Origin: Stappia taiwanensis
Lineage (GTDB): Bacteria > Pseudomonadota > Alphaproteobacteria > Rhizobiales > Stappiaceae
Length of the DNA: 64,000 bases
Reading direction: 5' to 3'
Assembly: GCF_014635285.1 (NCBI RefSeq)
Contig: NZ_BMCR01000003.1
Location: 496,001 to 560,000, forward strand
The position numbers and the translations under genes were made by a program. Position 1 is the stretch's first letter. Every line of letters starts with the position of its first letter. Positions 19,595 to 28,161 of this stretch are shown one piece after another. Under the pieces are notes generated by a model. That model worked only from the letters and a program-made list of their open reading frames with translations, was not told the DNA's origin and ran no database searches.

Positions 19595-20038
19595 ATGATG
19601 ACGATCCGAAAATCATGCCCGGCCGACGGGCCGCGCGTTGTCGAAATCTGGTGCCGCTCCGTCGATGCCACACACGGCTTTCTGTCCCCGCAGGATCGAC
19701 GGGACATTGAACGCGAGGTGCGTGGCTTCCTGCCTGATGCGCCGCTGGACCTTGCCATTGATGGTGACGATAGGCCGGTGGGCTTCATGCTGCTCGACGG
19801 CGGCCACATGGAGGCCTTGTTCATTGACCCCGACCATCGCGGTAGGGGCGTCGGCCGTCAGCTCGTCGCGGAGGCGCTGAAGCGCGAACCGGACCTTTCG
19901 ACCGATGTGAACGAGCAGAACCTTCAAGCGGTCGGCTTCTATCGGCGCATGGGATTCGAGCCCGTGGGGCGGTCGGCGCGGGATGGGCAGGGGCGGCCGT
20001 ATCCGCTGATCCATCTTCGCCATACCGGTTCCTCCTGA
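19595..20038 (+). CDS. GNAT acetyltransferase, YjaB-like
   Basis: This 147-residue N-acetyltransferase carries the acetyl-CoA site HRGRGVGRQLV. The pieces IWCRSVDATHGFLS, ALFIDPDHRGRGVG and DVNEQNLQAVGFYRRMGF closely resemble E. coli YjaB (from memory). The physiological substrate of that family is not settled. I chose the MMTIRKS start; the upstream in-frame Gly-rich residues overlap the atp terminator and are not coding. It is convergent with rnhB. Confidence 0.85.
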   Translation: MMTIRKSCPADGPRVVEIWCRSVDATHGFLSPQDRRDIEREVRGFLPDAPLDLAIDGDDRPVGFMLLDGGHMEALFIDPDHRGRGVGRQLVAEALKREPDLSTDVNEQNLQAVGFYRRMGFEPVGRSARDGQGRPYPLIHLRHTGSS

Positions 20039-20102
20039 AGCGGCTTCCAGGAAAGATCAGCTCAGGCGCAGAGGTTCCGCCGAAGGAGGCGGATGCAGGG
20101 CG

Positions 20103-20771
20103 CTACTCCGGATCGAGGCCGAGGACGGCGCGGATCGGCCGGAAGCTGCGCCGGTGCAACGGACAGGCGCCGAGTTTTTCAAGCGCGGCTGCATGGGCGG
20201 CGGTGCCATAGCCCTTGTGTCGGGCAAAACCATAGCCGGGCCAGAGCGCATCCATTCGGGTCATCAGGCGGTCCCGGGTCACCTTGGCGACGATGGAGGC
20301 AGCGGCGACGCAGAGCAGGCGGCCATCGCCTTTGATCGCTGGCTGACCGGGGAAGGAGAGGTTCGGCGGCACATCGCGGCCATCGATGAGACAGGCGTCG
20401 GGCGCGCGCGGCAGGGCTTTTGCCGCCCGGGTCATGGCGCCAAGGGTGGCGGCGCGGATGTTGAGCCGGTCGATGCTTTCCGGGCTGGCAAAGGCGATGG
20501 CGACCTCGGCGGTTTCCAGGATCGCCTCGAACGCCCGCACCCGTCCGGCCTCGTTCAGAGTTTTGGAGTCGCGAATGCCCTCGGGCAGGTTCTCATAATC
20601 GAGGATCACCGCGGCGACCGTTACCGGCCCCGCCCAGGGGCCGCGCCCGGCTTCGTCAATGCCGGCCAGTCTGCCATCGAAGGATCGAGCGATCCGCGCT
20701 TCGGCCACCGGGTCGATCGCGCCGGGAAGCTCAAGGGCCAGCGCCGGGCGGAGCTGAAAGTCATTTGCCAT
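20103..20771 (-). CDS. rnhB: Ribonuclease HII
   Basis: The 222-residue enzyme cuts RNA in RNA-DNA hybrids and removes single ribonucleotides from DNA. The metal-binding acidic residues are visible in AGIDEAGRGPWAGPV, in the aspartate of CLIDGRD and further along in the KVTRDRLM region. Length and motif order match RNase HII rather than HI or HIII. On the minus strand, downstream of the PA0069-type radical SAM gene. Confidence 0.96.
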   Translation of the reverse strand: MANDFQLRPALALELPGAIDPVAEARIARSFDGRLAGIDEAGRGPWAGPVTVAAVILDYENLPEGIRDSKTLNEAGRVRAFEAILETAEVAIAFASPESIDRLNIRAATLGAMTRAAKALPRAPDACLIDGRDVPPNLSFPGQPAIKGDGRLLCVAAASIVAKVTRDRLMTRMDALWPGYGFARHKGYGTAAHAAALEKLGACPLHRRSFRPIRAVLGLDPE

Positions 20772-20881
20772 GGCCTATGGTTCGCCTTCGCCGGCTCGGC
20801 CTGCAAGGGGGGCGCATCGGCAATCCCCGCTTTTCCGGCGAGTGCCGGTTCTGTCAGATCATCCGCCGCGAACGCGGTGCC

Positions 20882-21997
20882 TCAGAACAGCGCCAATTGC
20901 ACGCCGCCGCTGCGCGGCGGTGAGAACAGGTCGGTGCGCAGCGGCTGCCGCCGCCGATTGAGGCCGAGGCGCTTGCTGGCGAGCGAAAAGCGCTTGGCCA
21001 GTTGCTCCGCATAGGGGCCTTCGCCGCGCATCCGCTTGTTCCATTGGGCGTCGTAGTCCTTGCCGCCGCGCATGGAGCGGATCAGGTTCATCACATGGCG
21101 GTAGCTGTCCGGCCGGTGCCGCAACAGCCAGTCGCGAAACAGCGGGCTGACCTCGATCGGCAGCCGCAGCAGGATATAGCCGGCGGCGCTCGCGCCCGCT
21201 TCCTGACCCGCTTCCAGAATGCGTTCCATCTCCGCATCGGTCAGGGCCGGGATCACCGGCGCCACCATCACGGCGGTGGGGATGCCCGCGTCGCTGAGGC
21301 CCCGCAGCGCATCGAGGCGCCGGCCGGGGGTGGCGGCGCGCGGCTCCAGCGTGCGTGCCAGCTTGCGGTCGAGGGTGGTGACCGACAGGGCCACCTTGAC
21401 CAACCCGCGTTCGGCCATGGGCGCGAGCAGGTCGAGGTCGCGCAGGATCAGCGCCGATTTGGTGACGATGCCGACCGGATGATTGCAGCGCGACAGCACC
21501 TCCAGGATGCCGCGCATCACCTGATGTTGCCGTTCGATCGGCTGATACGGATCGGTGTTGGTGCCGATGGCGATGGAGCGCGGTTGGTAGCCGGGCTTGC
21601 CGAGTTCCCGTTCCAGAAGCTCCGGCGCGTTCGGCTTGACCGTCAGCCGGGTTTCGAAATCGAGCCCCGGCGACAGGCCGACATAGGCATGGCTCGGGCG
21701 GGCAAAGCAATAGACGCAGCCATGTTCGCAGCCGCGATAGGGATTGACCGAGCGGTCGAAGGAAATATCCGGCGAGGCGTTGCGGGTGATGATGCTGCGC
21801 GCCCGCTCCTCCTGCACCTCGGTCTTCAGGTCGGGCAGGGTGTCGAGCGTGCCCCAGCCGTCATCGAAGGCGTCCTGGCTCTCGCGCTCGAAACGGCCGG
21901 CCATGTTGAGACCGGCGCCCCGTCCCTTGCCGCGCGGGCTGTCGCCGGGCGCGGGAGGGGGCGGCTGATTCGGGAGCTGGATATCGGCGATGGGCAT
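20882..21997 (-). CDS. PA0069-family radical SAM protein with terminal QLALF
   Basis: The 371-residue protein belongs to the SplB-like PA0069 radical SAM family. The cluster-binding CxxxCxxC is C90-C94-C97 in GCEHGCVYCFARP. Conserved family stretches are NPYRGCEHG and IAIGTNTDPYQPIE. The substrate of the family is unknown; distant relatives repair the spore photoproduct. The protein ends SGGVQLALF. The final QLALF fits the QLxLF-type beta-clamp binding pentapeptide, suggesting work at replication or repair sites (inference). It lies upstream of rnhB on the same strand. Confidence 0.9.
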   Translation of the reverse strand: MPIADIQLPNQPPPPAPGDSPRGKGRGAGLNMAGRFERESQDAFDDGWGTLDTLPDLKTEVQEERARSIITRNASPDISFDRSVNPYRGCEHGCVYCFARPSHAYVGLSPGLDFETRLTVKPNAPELLERELGKPGYQPRSIAIGTNTDPYQPIERQHQVMRGILEVLSRCNHPVGIVTKSALILRDLDLLAPMAERGLVKVALSVTTLDRKLARTLEPRAATPGRRLDALRGLSDAGIPTAVMVAPVIPALTDAEMERILEAGQEAGASAAGYILLRLPIEVSPLFRDWLLRHRPDSYRHVMNLIRSMRGGKDYDAQWNKRMRGEGPYAEQLAKRFSLASKRLGLNRRRQPLRTDLFSPPRSGGVQLALF

Positions 21998-22117
21998 GAC
22001 CGGCCCTTGTGTCCTGTTGCGGTTCGAAAATGGAACATAACAGGAACATAGAGGCCGGGGAAGGGACTTCGACAGCGCGTGGTCGGCGCCGCGCGCAAGA
22101 GGCGGGAGAGGGGCGGT

Positions 22118-23101
22118 CTACCCGGCGCTGCGGCGCAAGGTGTCGCTCGGCCGCTCGCCATAGCGCTCGCGATAGGCGCTGGCGGCGCGTCCCAGATGGG
22201 TGAAGCCGGCGGCGTGGATCAGATCGGTGATGCTCTGGCCTTGGCCGCCAGCGGTCAGCCGCTCGCGCAACAGGGTGAGACGCCGTTCCTGAACGGCTTC
22301 GGTCAGGGTCTGGCTACGGTGGGTCTTGAAGGCGATCTGCAGCGCGCGCAGCGAGCAGCCACAGTGGCGGGCGAGGTCGGCGTAGTCGATGGTGCCGTCC
22401 AGATGCGCGTCGATGAAGGCGAGGGCCCGACTCACCCGGCTGGGCGTGGCGCTGCCGCCGGCCGGTAGATCGAACAGGGCGGCGCGGATGTTGCTTCCAT
22501 GCCCCCAGATCAGGGCGCTGCAGATGCTGTCGGCCACCTGCTGCAACAAGGCCGGATGGTGGGCCGCCGGGCTTTCCGCCATCCGCGCCAGATGGCCGAT
22601 CTGCGCGGCGATGATTCGCCCCGGATCCTGGTCGAGGCGCAGCAGCGGATCGAACACGATCTCCTCCACCGGCGTGTCGAGAAAGGTTGCCATCATGCGT
22701 TCCAGATGGCTCCGCTCCAGCATGAGGATCAACTGGCCGCAGGAGCGATGCCAGCGCATCACCGAGGGGCGGGTCGGGGAGAGCACGGAGGCGGCGCGCG
22801 CCGGCACGGTATCGCTGACGGCGGTGCCGCAACGGATCTCGGCGCCGCCGCGCATCGGCACCTGGATCAGGTAGAAGCGTTCAAGGCACCCCGGATCGAT
22901 CTCCACATCGCCGCCATAGGCGACATAGTTGATGGAGCCGCCGGCGAAGCGCAGGCTGTTGTGGGTGGCGAAGAAGGCGGCGCCGCGATCCAGCGGGCTG
23001 AGCCGGTGGGCGCAGAAGATGCGCCCGACCTGTTCCGCAGCTCTGGAAACGTCCTGCGTCGCGACCTTCACATGGCTGGCAAGCGGTTGCCCTGCATCCA
23101 T
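22118..23101 (-). CDS. AraC-family transcriptional regulator
   Basis: The 327-residue protein has an N-terminal sensor domain of the AraC-binding/cupin-like type (about residues 20-190). The C-terminal double helix-turn-helix includes IDYADLARHCGCSLRALQIAFK and FTHLGRAASAYRERYGERPS. The start MDAGQPLASHV is preferred; 47 further in-frame residues upstream would run into the operator region. It is divergent from the cupin and flavin monooxygenase genes and is the likely local activator. A 9-bp inverted repeat lies in between. Confidence 0.9.
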   Translation of the reverse strand: MDAGQPLASHVKVATQDVSRAAEQVGRIFCAHRLSPLDRGAAFFATHNSLRFAGGSINYVAYGGDVEIDPGCLERFYLIQVPMRGGAEIRCGTAVSDTVPARAASVLSPTRPSVMRWHRSCGQLILMLERSHLERMMATFLDTPVEEIVFDPLLRLDQDPGRIIAAQIGHLARMAESPAAHHPALLQQVADSICSALIWGHGSNIRAALFDLPAGGSATPSRVSRALAFIDAHLDGTIDYADLARHCGCSLRALQIAFKTHRSQTLTEAVQERRLTLLRERLTAGGQGQSITDLIHAAGFTHLGRAASAYRERYGERPSDTLRRSAG

Positions 23102-23197
23102 GATTGGCTGTGACCTGTTCAAGCGCTCTGGAAGCCGGTCCTTGGATGGCCGGTCTGTTGCGGCGACGCTACCACGATCGCCGGGGCGCGTCATGCT

Positions 23198-23229
23198 GCA
23201 GCGCAAGGAGGACTGTTTGCGCTGCGCAA
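23198..23229. promoter_or_regulatory. Overlapping inverted repeats, candidate AraC-type operator
   Basis: GCAGCGCAA (23198-23206) and TTGCGCTGC (23217-23225) form perfect 9-bp arms around 10 bases. The right arm is itself half of the 13-bp palindrome TTGCGCTGCGCAA (23217-23229), giving three TTGCGC-type half sites. They lie in the 330-base gap between the divergent AraC regulator and the cupin gene. The gap holds no gene. Confidence 0.5.
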
Positions 23230-23431
23230 TGCCGGAAATCACGGGATTTTTGTAACCAATCTTCGTTTAGCGGCTACCGGCTTCGCCAGGTGGATAGACG
23301 CGGGCGCTGGGGAGGCGTTTGCTTGAAACATCAAATATCGCTCCGGAATGACCCGCGCCGACAAGGCGGACACCGGAGTGCCAGAGGAACAAGGGGGCGC
23401 CCAAAGCGTCCCCAGGAGGGAGACAGACACG

Positions 23432-23932
23432 ATGAAGACATCCATCCCCAACATGGTTCAGGTCAACACCGATCCGGGCATCACCCGCGCCGGAACCGGC
23501 ATTGACGAGGTCGAGTGGAGCATTCTCGGCCACACCTACTGGCTGAAGTCGGAAGGGGAGAGCTGCTTTGCCTTTGAGACGCTGGACCCGCCGGGCACCT
23601 TCGTGCCGCCGCATATCCATCCGACCCAGGATGAATTCATCTATGTGCTGGAAGGGCGGTTCGACCTTTATCTCGACGGCCAGCATCATCAGGCGCATGC
23701 GGGCGACATGGTGCGCATGCCGATGGGCATTCCGCATGGCTACTACAATCTGACCGACAAGCCCTGCCGCGCCATCTTCTGGGTCAGCCCGGCCCGGCGC
23801 CTGCGCGAGCTGTTCGACAATCTGCACAATCTCGGCGATCCGGAAGAGGTGGTGCGCCAGTCGGCCATGCGCGAGGTGCAGTTCCTGCGTCCGGAAGAGA
23901 TGGCGTTCGACCCGCTCACGCTGAAGGGCTGA
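23432..23932 (+). CDS. Single-domain cupin protein
   Basis: The 166-residue protein has both cupin motifs exactly. The first is G(x5)HxH(x4)E(x6)G, from GTFVPPHIHP to VLEG, with metal ligands His, His and Glu. The second is G(x5)PxG(x2)H(x3)N in GDMVRMPMGIPHGYYN. It could be a metal-dependent dioxygenase, isomerase or sugar/ligand-binding protein; the sequence does not decide. The ATG follows AGGAGGGA. It is the first gene of a pair with a flavin monooxygenase, opposite an AraC regulator. Confidence 0.85.
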   Translation: MKTSIPNMVQVNTDPGITRAGTGIDEVEWSILGHTYWLKSEGESCFAFETLDPPGTFVPPHIHPTQDEFIYVLEGRFDLYLDGQHHQAHAGDMVRMPMGIPHGYYNLTDKPCRAIFWVSPARRLRELFDNLHNLGDPEEVVRQSAMREVQFLRPEEMAFDPLTLKG

Positions 23933-24104
23933 CACCGAGCCAGCAAAGGGCGTGATCGCCAGGCGCCTGCCGCCGCCGGGATGCCGGCGGCGAAGGCCCC
24001 CGTGTGTCCATGCCCTGAAAGCCCCATCTGCCACGGGGGGCGTGTTGCAGCCGCGGCCAGAAAGCCGGCGCGGCGCTCCTCGTGAGAAACCGTGGAACAA
24101 ACAC

Positions 24105-25592
24105 ATGGTCAAGCGCAAGAAGGTCTGCGTCATCGGCGCCGGCGTGAGCGGACTTGCGTCCGCGCATGCCTTCAACAGCCGGGGACATGAGGTCACCGTT
24201 CTGGAACGCAGCCACGATCTGGGCGGCGTCTGGGAACCCTCCCGCTCCTATCCCGGGATCAAGACACAGAGCCCGAAGGATCTCTATCGCTACGTCGGCA
24301 AGGCGATGCCGGCGGATTACCCCGAATGGCCCTCCGGCCGTCAGGTCTATGAGTATCTGCGGGACTATGCGGCGGAAAACGGGTTGATGCCGCTGATCCG
24401 CTTCTCCCATAAGGTGACGGGCATGGAGCGCCGGCCCGATGGCGGCTGGCGGCTGACGGTGGAAGCCGAAGATGGCGCGGCGCAGGTGATGGAGTTCGAT
24501 TTCGTCGTTGTCGCCAGCGGCACCTTCAGCGACAAGAATGAGGTCACCCATCCGGGCCGGGACGCCTTCGAGCAAGCCGGCGGGAAGGTGATGCACTCCT
24601 GCGAATACACCGATCCGTCGGTGGTGCGCGGACGCAAGGTCGTGGTGCTCGGCTTTTCGAAATCCGCCACCGATGTTGCCGTCAACGCAGTGCGGGAAGG
24701 GGCCAGCGAGGTCTCCATCGTCTATCTGGAGCCGGTCTGGCGCATCCCCTACAAGTTCGGTGGTCTCGTCAACTTCAAGCGCATCCTCTATTGCCGTGCC
24801 TCCGAAAGCATGTTCCCGGGCTGGAGCATGACCGCGCTCGGCCGGCTCGGCCACGCGCTGGCCAAGCCCTTGATCTGGGCCAACTGGCGCGGACTTGAGG
24901 CACTGCTGACCGCGCAGTTCGGGCTGAAGAAACTGGGGATGCGGCCAAAGACGAAGATCGAGGACACGATCTCCTGCGGCCTGTCGATCGCCACCGAAGG
25001 GTTCTTCGACTTCCTCAAGCAGGGGCGGATCAAGGCCTATCAGGGCACTTTCGATCACTATGAGGGCAACTCGGTGGTGTTGACTGGCGGCCAGACGCTT
25101 GAGGCGGATGTGGTGGTGCAGGCGGTCGGCTGGAAGCTGGGGATTCCCTTCCTGCCCGAAGAGGTGAGCCAGCGGTTGATCGACGACGATGGCCAGTACC
25201 GTCTCTACCGTCTGATCGTCAATCCGGACCTGCCGGACCTTGGCTTCGTTGGCTTCAATTCAAGCTTCGCCACCGTGCTGACCAGCAACATGGCGGCGGA
25301 ATGGTTGGTGCGCTATGTGGATGGCCAATTGGCCAATCAGCCGTCGCCGGAACGGATGCACCAGTGGATTGACGCCCATCTTGCGTGGCGCCGCACCCGG
25401 CGCCCGGCGGCCAAGGTCTATGGCGGGCTTTGTTCCGCGCCCTATCACTTCCGCCATCTCGATGAACTGGTCAGGGACATGGGCGCCAGCAAGACGTCGC
25501 AGGCCAATCCGCTGGCGGAGGTGTTCACCCCGCCCAATGCCGATGCCTTCGGCAAATACCTGCAAACGGTGCCGAGCTATCAGGTCGGTTGA
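24105..25592 (+). CDS. Flavin-containing monooxygenase-type oxidoreductase
   Basis: The 495-residue protein carries an FAD Rossmann motif at its N-terminus (VCVIGAGVSGLASAHAF). A second nucleotide motif is near residue 180 (VVVLGFSKSATDVA), after HSCEYTDP. The layout is that of FMO/N-hydroxylating/Baeyer-Villiger type enzymes, which insert oxygen using NADPH. The substrate is unknown. It lies 172 bases after the cupin gene and ends at a bidirectional terminator, so the two are probably one transcription unit. An in-frame upstream extension from 23952 lacks coding quality. Confidence 0.87.
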   Translation: MVKRKKVCVIGAGVSGLASAHAFNSRGHEVTVLERSHDLGGVWEPSRSYPGIKTQSPKDLYRYVGKAMPADYPEWPSGRQVYEYLRDYAAENGLMPLIRFSHKVTGMERRPDGGWRLTVEAEDGAAQVMEFDFVVVASGTFSDKNEVTHPGRDAFEQAGGKVMHSCEYTDPSVVRGRKVVVLGFSKSATDVAVNAVREGASEVSIVYLEPVWRIPYKFGGLVNFKRILYCRASESMFPGWSMTALGRLGHALAKPLIWANWRGLEALLTAQFGLKKLGMRPKTKIEDTISCGLSIATEGFFDFLKQGRIKAYQGTFDHYEGNSVVLTGGQTLEADVVVQAVGWKLGIPFLPEEVSQRLIDDDGQYRLYRLIVNPDLPDLGFVGFNSSFATVLTSNMAAEWLVRYVDGQLANQPSPERMHQWIDAHLAWRRTRRPAAKVYGGLCSAPYHFRHLDELVRDMGASKTSQANPLAEVFTPPNADAFGKYLQTVPSYQVG

Positions 25593-25604
25593 GGCGATCC
25601 GTTG

Positions 25605-25633
25605 CCCCGCCCGGGAAAGCCTTCCGGGCGGGG
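25605..25633. terminator. Hairpin between convergent FMO and metallo-hydrolase genes
   Basis: A perfect 10-bp stem CCCCGCCCGG / CCGGGCGGGG with a 9-base loop lies between two converging stops. T-runs are absent, so it probably acts in both directions with limited strength. Confidence 0.6.
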
Positions 25634-25644
25634 CGATGCTTTGC

Positions 25645-26613
25645 CTAGAGGGCGAACTGATAGGTCGCCGGCATCCAGCGGTAGCCCTCGCCGGTCGGCT
25701 CCAGGAAGCCGAGGGCGGGGAAGGGCATGTGGTAGCCGGTGATCGGAAGTTTGTCGTTGGCGATCATGTCGAACAGCCGCTTGCGGGTCGCCGCCGCCTT
25801 GTCCTTGTCCATGTCATAGCGCACGTGCCAGTCCGGCCGCTGGATCGACACCACGAAATGATTGGCGACATCGCCCCAGATCAGCAGCCGCTTGCCGCCG
25901 CTCTCGATATGGAAGGACATGTGTCCGGGGGTGTGGCCGGCGGTGTCGAGGCCAAGAATGCCCGGCACCACCTCCGTCTCGTCGCCGATGAAGGTCATCT
26001 TCTCCGCCAGCGGCACAACATTGGAGCGCACCAGCCTGGCTACCCGCTCGGTCGGTCCGCTGAGCCGGTCCTCGGCGCTCCAGAACTCGTATTCCGCCTG
26101 TCCGGTCACGTAGCGCGCGTTCGGATAGGTCGGCGCACCGCCGGTCATCAGCCCGCCGATATGATCGGGATGCATGTGGGTGATGACCACCAGATCGACC
26201 TGTTCGGGACTGTAGCCGGCCGCGGCAAGCTGGGCCGGCAGGGTGCCGTTGTCGCCGCCAAGGCCGGTGTCGAACAACACCAGTTCGCGCCCCGTATTGA
26301 CCAGTACCGGGGTGAAGCCATTGACCATGCGGCTCGCTGGCAGATGGTTGGCGGCCAGAAGCTCCGCCACCGTCTCCGGCTGCTGATCCGTGCCGAAGAT
26401 CGGATGCGGCCCATCCATCGCCCGGGCTGCATCGAGCAGGGTGGTGACCTCGAAGTCGCCGAGCTTGAAGCGGTTGAACCGGGGGGCGGCGGCGCCGAGC
26501 ATCGGCGCTTCGGCCTTCGCCTGTGGGGCCATCGACACCAGGGCCGGCGCGGCGAGGCCAAGACCGGCGGCGCCGGCCAAGAGGCGGCGGCGTGACAGGG
26601 ATGCTGTGCTCAT
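25645..26613 (-). CDS. Tat-exported MBL-fold metallo-hydrolase
   Basis: The 322-residue metallo-beta-lactamase-fold protein has the zinc signature HMHPDH. Further ligands are in the GHTPGHMSF and WGDVANH segments. The N-terminus SRRRLLAGAAGLGLAAPAL with a later AKA site is a twin-arginine signal, so it acts in the periplasm after folding. Its relatives are lactonase/quorum-quenching-like and general MBL hydrolases; the substrate is unknown. The start was chosen 11 residues inside the longest frame to place the Tat motif near the N-terminus. It converges on the FMO gene. Confidence 0.88.
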   Translation of the reverse strand: MSTASLSRRRLLAGAAGLGLAAPALVSMAPQAKAEAPMLGAAAPRFNRFKLGDFEVTTLLDAARAMDGPHPIFGTDQQPETVAELLAANHLPASRMVNGFTPVLVNTGRELVLFDTGLGGDNGTLPAQLAAAGYSPEQVDLVVITHMHPDHIGGLMTGGAPTYPNARYVTGQAEYEFWSAEDRLSGPTERVARLVRSNVVPLAEKMTFIGDETEVVPGILGLDTAGHTPGHMSFHIESGGKRLLIWGDVANHFVVSIQRPDWHVRYDMDKDKAAATRKRLFDMIANDKLPITGYHMPFPALGFLEPTGEGYRWMPATYQFAL

Positions 26614-26736
26614 TGCGTGTTCCTCCCTTGCGAGCGTCGCGAACACTGACGCTTGGTCATTTAAGGCCCCACGGCAGGTGGGACAGCGCGGATCACATAG
26701 CCGTGATGGCCGCCATCGCGACGATGCTGTGCGGGC

Positions 26737-27294
26737 TCAGGCCTCGCGCAGCTTGCCGCGTTTCAGATGTTCATCGAGGCGCGGCAGGATCTCGACGAAA
26801 TTGCAGGGCATGTGCCGGTAGTCGAGCTGCCACTTGAGGATGCCGTCCCAGGCATCCTTGCAGGCGCCCGGCGAGCCGGGCAGCACGAACAGATAGGTGG
26901 CATTGGCCACCCCGCCGGTGGCGCGTGACTGGATGGTCGAGGTGCCGATCTTGTCATAGGAGATCCGGTGGAAGACCTCTGAGAACCCGTCCATGCGTTT
27001 TTCGAACAGCGGCTCGATCGCTTCCGGCGTGACATCCCGGCCGGTGAAGCCAGTGCCGCCGGTGGTGATGATCACATCGACATCCGGCGCCGCGATCCAG
27101 CGCTGGACCACCTGACGGATCGCCTCCACATCGTCGGTGGCAATCGTCCGATCCGCCAGATGGTGTCCCGCTTCCTGCAACCGTTTGGCCAGCGTGTCGC
27201 CGGAGCGGTCATCTTCCAGCACTCTTGTATCGGAGACGGTGAGCACGGCGATGCGCAGCGGGATGAACGGGCGGCTGTCATCAAGGCGATGCAT
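26737..27294 (-). CDS. moaB: Molybdenum cofactor biosynthesis protein B
   Basis: This 185-residue MoaB/Mog-fold protein has the molybdopterin-binding [16 protein letters not shown] segment and the [13 protein letters not shown] motif. It adenylylates molybdopterin before metal insertion, or performs an equivalent step. The start [13 protein letters not shown] fits the family length; a 78-residue in-frame upstream extension is Pro/Ser-rich and not coding. It is a single gene divergent from the ceramidase-like gene. Confidence 0.94.
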   Translation of the reverse strand: MHRLDDSRPFIPLRIAVLTVSDTRVLEDDRSGDTLAKRLQEAGHHLADRTIATDDVEAIRQVVQRWIAAPDVDVIITTGGTGFTGRDVTPEAIEPLFEKRMDGFSEVFHRISYDKIGTSTIQSRATGGVANATYLFVLPGSPGACKDAWDGILKWQLDYRHMPCNFVEILPRLDEHLKRGKLREA

Positions 27295-27422
27295 GGTGTG
27301 GTGTTTCCTCTTGGACGGGCGGGAGCCTCCGCCGGTAAGCTTGTCACAATCTAGGCGTCCGGCGATGGTTCCGCCAGTATCGGCGTATCGGACCAAACAG
27401 CGCGGCCTTGCGAGAGGGGATG

Positions 27423-28085
27423 ATGGACTGGACGGCGGCAGTCGATGGCTATTGCGAGCGGGTTGCGCCGGGCTTCTGGCAGGAACCGGTGAATGCGGTG
27501 ACCAATGCGGCGTTTCTGATCGCGGCAACTCTGGCGCTGCGGTCCTGGCGGCGCTCTGGCGGAGACGACCGCGCCGGCCTTGCCCTGATCCTGATCGTCT
27601 TTGCCGTCGGCATCGGCTCGTTTCTGTTCCACACCTTCGCCAATCGTTGGTCGGGGCTGGCGGATGTGTTGCCGATCATGCTGTTCATCCAGCTCGCCTT
27701 TTACCTGGCGCTGCGCCGGGTGCTGGGTTTGGGCGTTGCCGCTGCGCTGCTGCTTGCGCTGGCCTTTCTGGTGGTCTCATCGCTCGTGGGGCCGTGGCTG
27801 GCGCGCAGCGTCGGCTCGAGCGGTGCCTATCTGCCGGCGGGGCTCGCCATTGTCGGCATTGCCGCGCTGGCTCCGCCCGGCCGACACGGGCAGCGCCGGG
27901 CGCTGTTTGTCACCGGCTTGCTGTTTTTCGTTTCCCTTGCCTTCCGGGCCGGTGATATGCCTGTCTGTCCGGCTTTCCCTATCGGAACGCATTTCGTATG
28001 GCATTGCCTGAATGCCGTGGTCCTGTACCGTCTGATTCGCGTGTTGAGCGATGCGCGGGGCGGGATGCAGGGCGCGGCAGCGTGA
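27423..28085 (+). CDS. Ceramidase-superfamily (CREST) membrane protein
   Basis: This roughly 220-residue protein has about seven hydrophobic helices. It opens with DGYCERVAPGFWQEPVNAVTN, which matches the alkaline ceramidase family start. The CREST-type metal site appears to be complete: Ser and His in GSFLFH, Asp in LADVLPI, and two His in THFVWH. Members are zinc-dependent amide hydrolases of the membrane. Whether this one acts on ceramide is unknown. ATG at 27420 is directly adjacent and equally possible. maeB follows after 76 bases on the same strand. Confidence 0.83.
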   Translation: MDWTAAVDGYCERVAPGFWQEPVNAVTNAAFLIAATLALRSWRRSGGDDRAGLALILIVFAVGIGSFLFHTFANRWSGLADVLPIMLFIQLAFYLALRRVLGLGVAAALLLALAFLVVSSLVGPWLARSVGSSGAYLPAGLAIVGIAALAPPGRHGQRRALFVTGLLFFVSLAFRAGDMPVCPAFPIGTHFVWHCLNAVVLYRLIRVLSDARGGMQGAAA

Positions 28086-28161
28086 GGGGGCCGGTGTTCG
28101 TTCACCGCGCAATGGCTCTCTTCGCGCATTCCTTGCCACCTGCCAATCCCAACGGACCGTC

